A program made the position numbers and the translations under genes. 64,000 nucleotides of DNA from Paenibacillus auburnensis. Its GTDB lineage: Bacteria; Bacillota; Bacilli; Paenibacillales; Paenibacillaceae. The notes under the pieces are model-generated. The model searched no databases, had not been told where the DNA came from, and was given only the letters and a program-made list of their open reading frames with translations. The stretch covers positions 62,001 through 126,000 of the forward strand of contig NZ_CAKMMG010000003.1 of the NCBI RefSeq assembly GCF_927798115.1, written 5' to 3'. This document shows positions 17,570 to 26,258 of this stretch, piece after piece; position 1 is the first letter of the stretch, and each line of letters begins with the position of its first letter.

Positions 17570-19288
17570 TTAAGAAACCGGGTCCATCCTAAGTGTAAAG
17601 GACATGTTCTGCACACCGTCCTCCGGACGGTGGAGATAGATAATTTCCAGTTTACTCTCCTGCTCATCGCATAGGATAGAAGGCTCTGGTGCATCCGCTG
17701 TCACCCGGCATATTAAACCCGGAAGTGACCATAGTTCCGGACTCACCTTCGCCTGCAAGAGCCCTGGACCGGTAACTTCAAACAGCACTTCAACCGGAAT
17801 CTCTGTGTCCAGCCGGACATCCACAGTCAGCAGATCCTTGTCCACTGAAGCTTCAAAAGTAATCCCCCGTAAATGGCTGTTCCAGCTCCTGCCCTGCTCC
17901 CTGCGGATAAGGCGCAAATAATACCGGGCTCCATCCACGTCTATCCAATGAACAGTCGCCGGATGCATCTGCCCGTTCGTATTCCGGCTCCCCGACATCG
18001 CCCCGATCATCCGCTTCTCCTCAATCCAAGCCGCCGCTGTGCACAGGTTACGGTTTTCTCCAGGCTTATCCCGCTCACATAGCTCGCGGAACTGCTTTTC
18101 CACTCTGCGGCTCTTCCCAAAGGCCGTGAACTGCGGAAGCAGCCCGGGCGGGAGCTCTCCGGCTGACAGCACAATAAGCGGATCATGACTGGTTTCACAG
18201 TTCGGTGCTGCCAGATGCTCATAGCCTGCTCCCAGTGCCAGGTAGAGGAATACACCAATCGAGCTGTGACCGGTCATCTCCATCTCATAAGCCCGCGAGA
18301 ACGGCCCCGACAAATTCTCCAATACCGGATTGTAGAACAGGGCGATATTCTCCCACATTCCACGTTCGAGCGTACGCCCGGTCTCTCTGAAAGCAGCGGT
18401 ATGCCCATACTTCCTCCACATGCCCAGCACTGTTAGATCCACACCGTAATAAGTAGTTGTATTAAATTCGGCTATACTTCCAAATTCTTCAAACCCCTTC
18501 AGGAAGGCCGCAGCCTCTTGGTCTGCATGCCGGGTCCATTCCTCATTTCCAAAGCGGTGCCCGTAGTAATGGACGATAAAGATATGCATCAGTTCAATAT
18601 TCGAATTCATCGGGATGGCATCGGATAACCGCCGGTCTATGGAAGCTGAAACACTCTTCTTCATCGCCTCCTCCATCCGCTTCACAAGCGCCTGCGGCAG
18701 AACTAAGGCAAACTGCTCAAGAATTACAGCAAAGGTACTGGCAATGAATTCACGCCAATTGGGGTCATAGCTCTTCCAGACCGGCGGCAGCACCTCATCG
18801 ACCGCAGTCTGCAGATATTGTCTAATCTTCTGGCCGTCCGCTCCCGGCAGCCCGGAATTTATTTCCCGGGAAAGTATGTCACTCAGCCGTTTGCCCACCT
18901 TCTCTGTAGTTTCACTGAGAAAAAAGGCGAATCCCGGCGCAAACTTTTTCCACTCATAATTGCCGGCCGGCGGCAGAGCCGCCTGTGGAGAAACGCGGAA
19001 TGTTCCGTGATAGATCTCTTCCGGGCAATCGAACTGCAGGTCCATCACCCGATTCAATAAACCGCAGGCCCGCTCGGCATCGCCTGGACTGCTGCGGATC
19101 AGCAGTCCCAGCGCATAATGGGCACTGCTCCGCGTATTATGCCGGTCACTCCGTTCCTCGTCGATCAAGAGCTCCATCACCCCGTCATAGAGCGAATCCA
19201 TGAGCGCCATGGATTGAACCACCAGATAACGCTGCCTTTCCGTTAGCTTGTCTATCATCGCCTGTGTCACAATGCTCCCCCCTTTCAT
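17570..19288 (-). CDS. Large protein of unknown family in an LplABC operon, possible carbohydrate-active enzyme
   Basis: A 566-572-aa protein with no signal peptide. I do not recognise the family. The first 380 residues look all-helical with repeating aromatic/histidine blocks (NSNIELMHIFIVHYYGHRFG, EFNTTTYYGVDLTVLGMW, MTGHSSIGVFLYLALG), which suggests an alpha/alpha toroid as in many polysaccharide lyases and family-88/105-like hydrolases. The C-terminal 150 residues look beta-rich (HWIDVDGARYYLRLIRREQG onward), as in lyase C-domains. Its place between ABC permease and ROK kinase genes supports a saccharide-processing role (inference). Two starts are possible: ATG 19288 overlapping the permease stop, or GTG 19270 just after GGGGGGAG, which I find stronger. 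Confidence 0.75.
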   Translation of the reverse strand: MKGGSIVTQAMIDKLTERQRYLVVQSMALMDSLYDGVMELLIDEERSDRHNTRSSAHYALGLLIRSSPGDAERACGLLNRVMDLQFDCPEEIYHGTFRVSPQAALPPAGNYEWKKFAPGFAFFLSETTEKVGKRLSDILSREINSGLPGADGQKIRQYLQTAVDEVLPPVWKSYDPNWREFIASTFAVILEQFALVLPQALVKRMEEAMKKSVSASIDRRLSDAIPMNSNIELMHIFIVHYYGHRFGNEEWTRHADQEAAAFLKGFEEFGSIAEFNTTTYYGVDLTVLGMWRKYGHTAAFRETGRTLERGMWENIALFYNPVLENLSGPFSRAYEMEMTGHSSIGVFLYLALGAGYEHLAAPNCETSHDPLIVLSAGELPPGLLPQFTAFGKSRRVEKQFRELCERDKPGENRNLCTAAAWIEEKRMIGAMSGSRNTNGQMHPATVHWIDVDGARYYLRLIRREQGRSWNSHLRGITFEASVDKDLLTVDVRLDTEIPVEVLFEVTGPGLLQAKVSPELWSLPGLICRVTADAPEPSILCDEQESKLEIIYLHRPEDGVQNMSFTLRMDPVS

Positions 19289-20160
19289 TAGCCTTTGACT
19301 GCACCAACCATCATTCCGCTGATGAAATAACGCTGCAGGAACGGATAGACGATTAGAATCGGAACAGTGGAGAATACGACGCTCGCCGCTTTGAGGCTCT
19401 CGGGCATCAGCTGGGCCATCCCCAAGCCTTCCTGCTGCATCAGCTCGCTGACCTGATTGTTCTGAATCATCTGGTAGAGCTTCAGTTGGAGCGGATACAA
19501 ATCCGGACGGTTGATATACATCAGCGCATCCTGGAATCCGTTCCAGCGTCCCACAGCATAGAACAGGCTGAGTGTAGCAAGTGACGGCAGCGACAACGGA
19601 AGAATGATGCGCAGCAGAGTGCCCAGATGGGTTGTACCGTCGATTTCCGCCGCCTCCTCCAGACTTTTCGGGATGCTGTTGAAGAAGGAAATCAGGATGA
19701 TCATATAGAACGGACTGATCAGACCCGGCAGAACCAGCGCCCAGACCGTATCCAGCAAATGGAGGTTGCGAACCAGAATATAATCAGGGATAATGCCTCC
19801 GCTGAAGAACATCGTAATTACAATGATCAACATGAACCACTTGCGTCCGCGCAGGTCTTTTTTGGATAAAGAGTAAGCCACAGCAATGGTCATAACCATC
19901 GACAGGACAGTCGCCAGAACCGTCAGCATAATGGTGAAACCCAGGGACCGGATCATCGCCATATCGGAAAAGACCTTGGTGTAGGCATTAATATTAAACT
20001 CCCTTGGAAAAAAGGTCACGAGTCCCGACATAATCGGGCGGGTTGAGCTAAGAGAGATCGCAATAATATGAATAAAAGGCATTAAGCACAGCAGGATAAC
20101 AAAAGTAATTATCAAGATATTAAAGATATCAAATATCCGGTTTGATGCGCGTTCGCTCAT
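19288..20160 (-). CDS. ABC sugar transporter permease, LplC/YtcP-like (CUT1)
   Basis: A 290-aa inner-membrane permease with six hydrophobic segments. The EAA loop that docks the ATPase is SLEEAAEIDGTTHLGTLLRI, and the closing FLQRYFISGMMVGAVKG is typical of LplC/YtcP proteins. ATG 20160 is preceded by GAAGGGGG; an in-frame start at 20187 is weaker. The stop overlaps the next gene's possible start (TAATG). It forms a heterodimer with the LplB-like permease encoded 40 bp upstream. No ATPase gene occurs in the window, so a shared MsmX-type ATPase elsewhere is expected. Confidence 0.92.
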   Translation of the reverse strand: MSERASNRIFDIFNILIITFVILLCLMPFIHIIAISLSSTRPIMSGLVTFFPREFNINAYTKVFSDMAMIRSLGFTIMLTVLATVLSMVMTIAVAYSLSKKDLRGRKWFMLIIVITMFFSGGIIPDYILVRNLHLLDTVWALVLPGLISPFYMIILISFFNSIPKSLEEAAEIDGTTHLGTLLRIILPLSLPSLATLSLFYAVGRWNGFQDALMYINRPDLYPLQLKLYQMIQNNQVSELMQQEGLGMAQLMPESLKAASVVFSTVPILIVYPFLQRYFISGMMVGAVKG

Positions 20161-20199
20161 TGGATTTCCCCCTTCAGTCTTTCTCACGTTTGGCCTGGA

Positions 20200-21108
20200 C
20201 TAGAGAATGCTCTCATCCGCCAGTTTCTTGGATGCATAGTTTGCACCGAGCAGGAAAATCAGTCCCACCAGCGCCTGGAACAGCCCCACAGCGGTAGCCA
20301 GCGAAATCTGCCCGGATTCAATACCAACCCGGTAGACAAAGGTACTCAGCACCTCTGAGTAATCCCGTACAGCCACGTTGCCGATGATGAACGGACGGTC
20401 AAAGCCGATGGAAATCATATTGCCCAGGTTGATAATCAGCAGGGTGGCGATAGTAGTTTTGATGCCCGGAAGGGAAATATGCAGTATTTTCTTAAAACGA
20501 CCTGCACCATCAACCTCAGCAGCCTCGAACAATTCTTTGTTGATCCCCGTCAAAGCCGCCAGATACAAGATCGTTCCCCAGCCTGCGCTCTGCCATACTC
20601 CGACCAGAAGATAGGTTACCAGCCAGTAATGCTTGTCGGAGAGGAACGGAATGGCATCCAGCCCCATACCTGTAAGCATGTTATTGATAAAGCCGGATTC
20701 GGTGCCGAACACCTGCAGCACAATGCCGCCGATAATAACCCATGAAATAAAGTGAGGAATATATAGTATCGTCTGGGCAAACTTCTTAAACCAGACAATC
20801 CGCAGCTCATAGAGCATAATTGCCAAAATTAGCGGAGCGGGAAACGAAATGATCAGGTCCAGCAGATTGAGCAGCAGCGTATTGCGCAGCGCCTTGAAGA
20901 AGTCATTGTTATGAAAGACCTCGCGGAAAATATCAAGTCCAACCCATTCACTCCCGCCGATGCCCTGGAAGAAGTTAAATTCTTTAAAAGCAATCTGTAC
21001 CCCGTACATCGGCCCATATTTAAACACCAGGAAGTAAATGACCGGCAGTACGAGCAAAAGATACAATTGCCAGTTTCTGCGGATATAAGTGCTGTTCTTC
21101 ACTGCCAT
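20200..21108 (-). CDS. ABC sugar transporter permease, LplB/YteP-like (CUT1)
   Basis: A 302-aa permease with six hydrophobic segments. It begins with the family hallmarks NWQLYLLLVLPVIYFLVFKY and GPMYGVQIAFKEFNFFQGI. The EAA loop is KELFEAAEVDGAGRFKKILH. ATG 21108 follows GAGGAGAGTG; the GTG one codon earlier is less likely. It lies downstream of the binding-protein gene, separated by a strong stem-loop that could lower permease output relative to the binding protein. Together with the next gene it forms the membrane channel. Confidence 0.93.
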   Translation of the reverse strand: MAVKNSTYIRRNWQLYLLLVLPVIYFLVFKYGPMYGVQIAFKEFNFFQGIGGSEWVGLDIFREVFHNNDFFKALRNTLLLNLLDLIISFPAPLILAIMLYELRIVWFKKFAQTILYIPHFISWVIIGGIVLQVFGTESGFINNMLTGMGLDAIPFLSDKHYWLVTYLLVGVWQSAGWGTILYLAALTGINKELFEAAEVDGAGRFKKILHISLPGIKTTIATLLIINLGNMISIGFDRPFIIGNVAVRDYSEVLSTFVYRVGIESGQISLATAVGLFQALVGLIFLLGANYASKKLADESIL

Positions 21109-21126
21109 CACTCTCCTCTCTTGTCT

Positions 21127-21172
21127 GCGGCAATATCCGGGGGCCTTGCCCGGCCCCCGGGGTACCTGCCGC
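21127..21172 (-). promoter_or_regulatory. Intercistronic stem-loop between binding-protein and permease genes
   Basis: A two-tier hairpin. The outer stem is GCGGCA/TGCCGC; the inner stem CCGGGGGCC/GGCCCCCGG closes a 6-base loop. No T run follows on the transcribed strand, so it looks like an mRNA-stabilising or partial-attenuation element rather than a full terminator, comparable in role to the malE-malF intercistronic hairpins. Confidence 0.7.
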
Positions 21173-21195
21173 TGTCTCTTTAATATTAAGGCCGC

Positions 21196-22803
21196 TTATT
21201 TAGAAGACATCTCTTTGTAAGCTTCGGTACGCTCATCCAGAATGGCCTGTCCGCCGCTTGCCATGTAATCCTTGATCATCGAATCGTAGGTGCTGTCGAA
21301 CTGATCCGGTTTGATCATGGTCATTTTCACGATGATCTCCTGGAACTTGTCAGCCAGTGCCGTGCCATATTTCGCTTCCGCTTCGATCGGGTGATCGAAT
21401 TTCACAGGCTGAATGTTGTCTGTATTCGAGATTTCCACCGACTTTTTCATATCTGCCTGGTATTTCTCCGGAGTCTGAGCAATGTACGCTGCTTCATTTT
21501 TGGCATCGTCTCCGGCATATTTACCATTAACGATGATGGCAAGGTCACCAAAGTTGTAGATCCGGTCCATCGCTTCCTGAGTCGCATCTGCTTTGACTAC
21601 AGGCACTCCGTCTACGAGGGTATAGTTCTCATTCTCTACACCGAACTGCATATCGAAGAGATTCGTATCTGAAGCCATCCAATCCAGATATTTCAGTGCT
21701 GCTTCAGCATTTTTGCTGGATTTCGGGATCATGACGTACATGGCATTTGGCGCATAGGCCGGCTTGGCATGTTTGCCCTCCGAGTTCGTGAAGACATCAA
21801 CCGGTGTGATCACAGCGCCCGGCACATTAGCCTGCAGATTTTCGTACCCGCCATTCGCTGAGAAGTACAGTTCCCCTGCATCCTCTGTATAGAAGCCGAG
21901 CAGACCATTCTGCAGATTCTGCCACAGCTGTTTCTTGTCTTTATCAAGGCCGAAGTCTTTGCTGATCAGACCTTCATTGTACAGCTTGTTCATGAATTTC
22001 AGACCATCCTTGAAGCCCGGAAGCAGCGTCGGATAATCATTGGAGCCCAGCTGCTGGGTTAAGGTATACTTCTGCTCATCCGTGAGCGGCTCAATGAAGG
22101 ACCAGAGAAGCGGCTCATATTGAGCGGACGCCAGGCTCATCCCGAATGGAATGACCTTGCCGCCGGTATTGCCGGGGTCTTTATCCTTAAATGCTTTGAG
22201 TGTAGTGTAGAGCTCATCTGTTGTCTGCGGCACCGGCAATCCCAGCTTGTCCAGCCAATCCTGGCGGATGTAACCGGCGTATTTGCCCAGCACAAGTCTT
22301 CTGCCCGGAAGGGCGAATTGCTGGCCTTTATATTGTCCGTAGGCTAACGTGTCCTCGCCCAGAAACTTCTTGAGGTTCGGCGCATTCTTTTCCAGCAAGT
22401 CCGTAAGATCTGTCAAACCGCCCTGCTCAGCATACCGGTTGAAGGTTCCTGAATCGTAAGTGAACACAATGTCCGGCACTTCACTTTGGCTGGCCATCAG
22501 GACATTCAGCTTCTGAATTTCTTCCGAACGCGGCACCGGTACGAACTGGACATCAATATTATTCGGCTTGCCAAAACGCTCCTGCACCAGCCTCGTCAAA
22601 TAACTGTCGGTGATGGTGTAGCCGGCGGGGGAGTTCCCCCGGTCGAACAACTCTACTTTTAATGTAGTAGACTTGGATGATTCTGACGCCGCATTCCCGC
22701 TGGCAGCATCCTCCTTGGAAGAACATGCGGATAATAGCATAGAGGAGATTAATACGACCCCCACTGCGGGACCTGCCCATTTCTTAGACCAACTTGTTGT
22801 CAT
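21196..22803 (-). CDS. Sugar-binding lipoprotein of ABC transporter, LplA-like
   Basis: A 535-aa extracellular solute-binding lipoprotein. The signal peptide ends in the lipobox LLSACSS (cysteine near residue 27). The large binding domain has features common to LplA-type proteins of Paenibacillus: MASQSEVPDIVFTYDSGTFN, GYIRQDWLDKLGLPVPQTTDEL and late AALKYLDWMASD. It captures an oligosaccharide and delivers it to the two permeases encoded next. It heads a seven-gene leftward operon. GGGGAAAGGTGATGAGAGA precedes the ATG. The ligand is unknown. Confidence 0.92.
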   Translation of the reverse strand: MTTSWSKKWAGPAVGVVLISSMLLSACSSKEDAASGNAASESSKSTTLKVELFDRGNSPAGYTITDSYLTRLVQERFGKPNNIDVQFVPVPRSEEIQKLNVLMASQSEVPDIVFTYDSGTFNRYAEQGGLTDLTDLLEKNAPNLKKFLGEDTLAYGQYKGQQFALPGRRLVLGKYAGYIRQDWLDKLGLPVPQTTDELYTTLKAFKDKDPGNTGGKVIPFGMSLASAQYEPLLWSFIEPLTDEQKYTLTQQLGSNDYPTLLPGFKDGLKFMNKLYNEGLISKDFGLDKDKKQLWQNLQNGLLGFYTEDAGELYFSANGGYENLQANVPGAVITPVDVFTNSEGKHAKPAYAPNAMYVMIPKSSKNAEAALKYLDWMASDTNLFDMQFGVENENYTLVDGVPVVKADATQEAMDRIYNFGDLAIIVNGKYAGDDAKNEAAYIAQTPEKYQADMKKSVEISNTDNIQPVKFDHPIEAEAKYGTALADKFQEIIVKMTMIKPDQFDSTYDSMIKDYMASGGQAILDERTEAYKEMSSK

Positions 22804-23135
22804 TCTCTCATCACCTTTCCCCTTTTGATGTTATTTAACGTGTCATCGAATGTTTCGACATTTGTGTACGACGCCCTCGATGTCACCTAGTATCACATTT
22901 ATATCCGAAACTGCACAATAAACCATTTTCCACCTCAAAAAGACCATATATTATGTGCGATAACCTGACAAACAAACAATTATCGTCCAAACAAACTGCT
23001 TTCAACTAGCATAGCGGCTCCTGAAGAGACGTCAATCCTGTATATTTTACCTTGAGGTTAAGGTGGGATGCTCGGCAAACTATTTTCCAGTTATTTAAGT
23101 GGACGAATGAATCTGTTCTATTCTTGTCGTATATA
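22804..23135 (-). promoter_or_regulatory. Promoter region of the leftward LplABC operon
   Basis: No gene is supported here. On the reverse strand two sigma-A-like pairs are visible: TTGTTT with TAATAT 16 bases away (about 22940-22970), and TTGTGC with TGATAC 17 bases away (about 22890-22920). Both are only moderate. About 100 bases of 5' leader precede the binding-protein gene. Confidence 0.3.
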
Positions 23136-23176
23136 ACAAAAAAGCCCTCAGGATCATCCCCAGGGCTTTTACTTTT
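23136..23176 (-). terminator. Intrinsic terminator of the serine hydrolase gene
   Basis: Leftward: AAAAGCCCT ... AGGGCTTTTTT, a 9-bp stem with T tract about 25 bases after the stop codon at 23199. It also shields the LplABC promoter from readthrough. Confidence 0.85.
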
Positions 23177-23198
23177 CGAAAAAGAGTTTGAATGTGCG

Positions 23199-24362
23199 CT
23201 ACAGTTCTGTGATTGCTGCAAGAACCGTATTATTGAAGTAATCCGCATACATATTCTTGAACGGCTTCTGATGATCCAGCTCTACCGATAAATGAACCGT
23301 TACCGTCTGGTAGACCGGATCAACACAAAGGAAGGGACCGGCTGCGCCCCAGTGCGAATACGCTTTGGGTGAAAAAAGATCTCCCCCATCCCGTTTCGTC
23401 CCGTTGATTGCCCAGCCGTACCCCCAGTATGCTTCAGGAAATACCTCATCTCTGTATTGCGAGGACACCCCGGGAATCTGATTCCGGGTCATTTCTTTCA
23501 CCGTTACCGGACTAAGCAGCCTTATCCCGTTAAAGATGCCGCCGTTTAAAAACATTTGGCCGAAAATGGCCAGATCCATCGCTGTAGAGTATGCCCCGCC
23601 GCCCGCAGATACTGAATTCAGCTGATATTCGGTTTCAGTCCACTCCGCACAGGCCGCCTCAGGTGAACGTCTCACCACTCTGCTCCGTACTTCCTGAGGC
23701 ACCCGATAGTATGTATTTTCCATCCCCAGCGGCTCCAAAATGTTATCCCGCACGAACTCGTCATGAGCCTGGCCGCTGACGCGCCGGATGATTTCTCCCA
23801 GCAGCTCATATCCGTACCCGCAATAAGACATTGCCGTTCCCGGCTCACAGCTAAGAGGTGCATCATAGCCGCTATACAAGTACTCATGAAGCTCGGGGTC
23901 CTGGTTGGATGCGCTTGCAGGAAACTCCGTTCCTTCAGCCCGTTTGGCCTGTGCATGTAAGTGTATTTTCTCGCCGTCTAATCCGGAGGTATGGGTCAGC
24001 AGATGATGCACGCACACCTTGGATTTTCCCTCGCCTGTAAACTCGGGGATGTAATCCACGACCGGTCTGTTCAGCCCTGCCTTTCCTCGTTCAACTAACA
24101 TCATCACAGCCGTTGCAGTAAACAGCTTCGTGATAGAACAGAGCGGAAATAACGTGTTAACGGTTAATGTGGCTGCGTCAGGCTCAGGGCCAATTTTTCC
24201 ATCAGCTTGATGTACTAGAATAACTCCCTTTCTGGCAGCAACAATCACTTGTGCCGGTGTAATGTTGTCTTCCACCATCTGTGCGGCAGCAGCCTTAATC
24301 CGTTCGACACCTGATGCCGATACACCGGCCTGTTCTAGTGAACTTGCCACTAACTCAATCAT
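23199..24362 (-). CDS. Serine hydrolase of the beta-lactamase/penicillin-binding (class C, EstB-like) family
   Basis: A 387-aa protein without signal peptide. The active-site serine is in LCSITKLFT (SxxK). The third motif is HWGAAG (HxG, near residue 337). The middle motif, normally YSN or YAN, reads YCG in MSYCGYGYELLGE, an unusual change at the Asn position. Other class C landmarks are LLTHTSGL and FGQMFLNGG. Members are esterases, D-aminopeptidases or of unknown function; a role in beta-lactam resistance is not indicated. GGAGG lies 6-8 bases before the ATG; TATAAT about 40 bases upstream may be its -10. Confidence 0.87.
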   Translation of the reverse strand: MIELVASSLEQAGVSASGVERIKAAAAQMVEDNITPAQVIVAARKGVILVHQADGKIGPEPDAATLTVNTLFPLCSITKLFTATAVMMLVERGKAGLNRPVVDYIPEFTGEGKSKVCVHHLLTHTSGLDGEKIHLHAQAKRAEGTEFPASASNQDPELHEYLYSGYDAPLSCEPGTAMSYCGYGYELLGEIIRRVSGQAHDEFVRDNILEPLGMENTYYRVPQEVRSRVVRRSPEAACAEWTETEYQLNSVSAGGGAYSTAMDLAIFGQMFLNGGIFNGIRLLSPVTVKEMTRNQIPGVSSQYRDEVFPEAYWGYGWAINGTKRDGGDLFSPKAYSHWGAAGPFLCVDPVYQTVTVHLSVELDHQKPFKNMYADYFNNTVLAAITEL

Positions 24363-24462
24363 AGAATGCCTCCAATATGTTTTTATTTAATGATTATATT
24401 AAATATTATACAAAAACATAAACATTCCTTCTTTTTTGGGAATTTTTCCTAATACTCAAAAC

Positions 24463-24500
24463 CAAAAAAGCTGATTACGGTTTTCTGCCGAAATCAGCTC
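24463..24500 (-). terminator. Intrinsic terminator of the VOC-SDR pair
   Basis: Leftward: GAGCTGATTTCGG ... CCGTAATCAGCTTTTTT, a long stem with T tract 29 bases after the SDR stop. Confidence 0.82.
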
Positions 24501-24528
24501 TTCCTTATTAGGCGGCCTGCTAGCGCAC

Positions 24529-25230
24529 TTATATCTTCATATCCTTACCGGTATAATCCACGAACCTAAAGACGCCTTTGGGGTCTTTGCGCTGCTCGAT
24601 CAGGGTGATAATGCCCCCGGCACTTTGGCGCGGATCGGTCGGTGCTTCTTCACCGCCCATGTCAGTATGCATCCAGCCGGGATGTACACTGAGCACATGG
24701 ACTCCGCGATCCTGCAAATAGACGTGCAGCTGCTGTGAGAACATATTCATTGCTGTTTTGGAGATGGAATAGGGATAGTCTCCCGGATAGGCGTTAGAGA
24801 TACTGCCCGCTTCCGAAGAAATATTAATAATAGAGGGCTTGGTTTCAGTGAGCAGTGGCAGGAAGTGCTTGACCACCCGGATGGGCCCATACAGATTAAT
24901 ATCCATAGTAGTCAGCATGTCCTGCAGATCCAGCACTTCAACTGGCGTGTTACGGGCGGTCAGGACCGCCGCGTTGTTAATAATAGCCCCGAGTGTCCGC
25001 TCTTGCGCCTTCAGCTCTGCAGCCAGTGCTGCAATTCCTTCTTCGTCCGTCACATCCAGCCTCGCCACGGTTAGTTTATCTCCGTAGGCGGCCGCAAGCT
25101 TCGCCAGTTCCGGCTGTTCCTGCTCAGGATGCCGGACCCCGGCAATAACGCCGTGACCTCTTTCCAGTGCTTCAGCCACCAGCTCTACACCCAGGCCGCG
25201 TCCGGCACCGGTAATCAGAATATTCATCAT
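24529..25230 (-). CDS. Short-chain dehydrogenase/reductase (SDR)
   Basis: A 233-aa classical-type SDR that uses NAD(P)H to reduce or oxidise carbonyl/alcohol substrates. Cofactor motif TGAGRGLG at 7-14, NNAA at about 86-89, catalytic serine in INISSEAGS and YSISK (YxxxK) near residue 155. It ends FRFVDYTGKDMKI. GGGGGAG precedes the paired ATG codons at 25230/25227. The VOC gene lies 31 bp upstream on the same strand, so the two are probably co-transcribed. Substrate cannot be told from sequence. Confidence 0.9.
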   Translation of the reverse strand: MMNILITGAGRGLGVELVAEALERGHGVIAGVRHPEQEQPELAKLAAAYGDKLTVARLDVTDEEGIAALAAELKAQERTLGAIINNAAVLTARNTPVEVLDLQDMLTTMDINLYGPIRVVKHFLPLLTETKPSIINISSEAGSISNAYPGDYPYSISKTAMNMFSQQLHVYLQDRGVHVLSVHPGWMHTDMGGEEAPTDPRQSAGGIITLIEQRKDPKGVFRFVDYTGKDMKI

Positions 25231-25261
25231 AACTCCCCCTATATAGGCTACTCTGGCTGCT

Positions 25262-25717
25262 TTATTGCTTATCGTTCTCCAGCAGCTCCACGAGCACCTT
25301 TAATTCCTTGAAGGTATCCATATAAGCGTAACGGCCACCGGTATACTCACCCTTTTGCTGGAGCGGGAACCCCTTGCCCTCGAGCAGCATGATCTTTTCC
25401 TGCATGCCTTCGATTACAAAAGCAATATGATGCGGGCCTTCACCATGCTCATTCAGATAATCGCGCCATGTGCTCGGCTGATGGTCCGGCTCAATCAACT
25501 CCAGCTGCAACGATCCCATATCAAAAAAAGCCAGCTTCGCCCGTGCCTCTGTCGGGCCCCCATTATAGCGGGTCTGGGCAATGTCGGCTGTATCTGTAAT
25601 AATAATCTCCGGCTGCTCCAGTCCAAAAAACTCCGCATACGCCGCGCTTACCTTCTCCACATCATTCACCAAAATCCCAATCTGTGTAACAAAATGATTA
25701 CCAAGAACTCCTGACAT
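25262..25717 (-). CDS. VOC-family (glyoxalase/epimerase-like) protein
   Basis: A 151-aa vicinal-oxygen-chelate protein with two beta-alpha-beta-beta-beta modules. Metal-site candidates are H8 or Q12 (NHFVTQIGILVNDVEKVSAA), E75 (LQLELIEP), H97 (GPHHIAFVI) and E145 (VLVELLEN). It resembles methylmalonyl-CoA epimerase/lactoylglutathione lyase-like members. AAGGAGG lies before the ATG. It leads a two-gene unit with the SDR gene. The reaction is not determinable. Confidence 0.85.
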   Translation of the reverse strand: MSGVLGNHFVTQIGILVNDVEKVSAAYAEFFGLEQPEIIITDTADIAQTRYNGGPTEARAKLAFFDMGSLQLELIEPDHQPSTWRDYLNEHGEGPHHIAFVIEGMQEKIMLLEGKGFPLQQKGEYTGGRYAYMDTFKELKVLVELLENDKQ

Positions 25718-25846
25718 ATCTCCCAGCCTCCTTATAATCTGACCAGTCTACCATACCGATACTTTGAAAGGGCTGTCAAGTTTGAAAAGACAGACGGCGT
25801 TCAGCCTGCCAGCGGCGGAATCAACGGGATTTTTACCGTTGATTTC

Positions 25847-25950
25847 CTAGTTCAGCATGCCGGTTTCAAACATCTCATTAAGCATCTTCTTTACTTCCAG
25901 ATCGCCGAAACCGCGAATGACCCGTTCGCTAAAACGTTCGTTGTAGTCGA
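25847..25950 (-). pseudogene. Short coding remnant, unrecognised
   Basis: Reverse strand reads DYNERFSERVIRGFGDLEVK, then KMLNEMFETGMLN and a stop, plausible as the C-terminus of a soluble helical protein. Upstream residues in the same frame look non-coding because they run antisense to an amidase-like remnant. No credible start or ribosome site is seen. Probably a leftover gene end. Confidence 0.3.
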
Positions 25951-25971
25951 TGACGTCCAAGTAGATAAGCA

Positions 25972-26178
25972 AGCTATTTGTATGAGGGTGATATCGTTTC
26001 TTACGATAAAGGATCCGACTATACAATGAACCACACGGCTGTAGTAACAAACACGGATACGCCTTCTAATCCTCTGGTTTCATAGCACACAAAAGACCGT
26101 AAGAATGTATCTTGGGATTATTACATCATTTATACCCCTGATACAACAGTGATTCCTTATTTCACACACATTTTGTAG
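25972..26178 (+). pseudogene. Remnant of an amidase-domain (Amidase_6-like) protein
   Basis: Forward frame reads SYLYEGDIVSYDKGSDYTMN, then HTAVVTNTDTPSNPLVS, an in-frame stop (near 26079), and HTKDRKNVSWDYYIIYTP. This matches the C-terminal end of the putative amidase domain of spore formers (GDIVSYD, a catalytic-type HTAVV, PLVS, then a residue and HT). The N-terminal part with the catalytic cysteine is gone and one codon is a stop, so the gene is dead. Confidence 0.6.
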
Positions 26179-26194
26179 TATAATGATCAGGAAA

Positions 26195-26228
26195 AGTAGT
26201 ACAATCCTAGGATTGTACTACTTTTTTA
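26195..26228 (+). terminator. Perfect 28-nt palindrome with T tract
   Basis: Each arm is AGTAGTACAATCCT or its exact complement, with no unpaired spacer, followed by TTTTTT. It can end transcripts from the left. A TATAAT at 26179-26184 lies just 10 bases before it, so a very short transcript is conceivable. Confidence 0.6.
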
Positions 26229-26258
26229 TTCCGGAATCTTTGACAGGAGGGACTAAAC

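Noticed and set aside
17542..17694. 51-residue N-terminal extension of the ROK kinase
   Set aside because: Overlaps the preceding gene; the true start at 17541 has AAAGGTGG and gives the normal ROK N-terminus.
23199..24362. Beta-lactamase resistance gene
   Set aside because: No signal peptide and an altered YxN motif; fits the broad EstB/serine hydrolase group instead.
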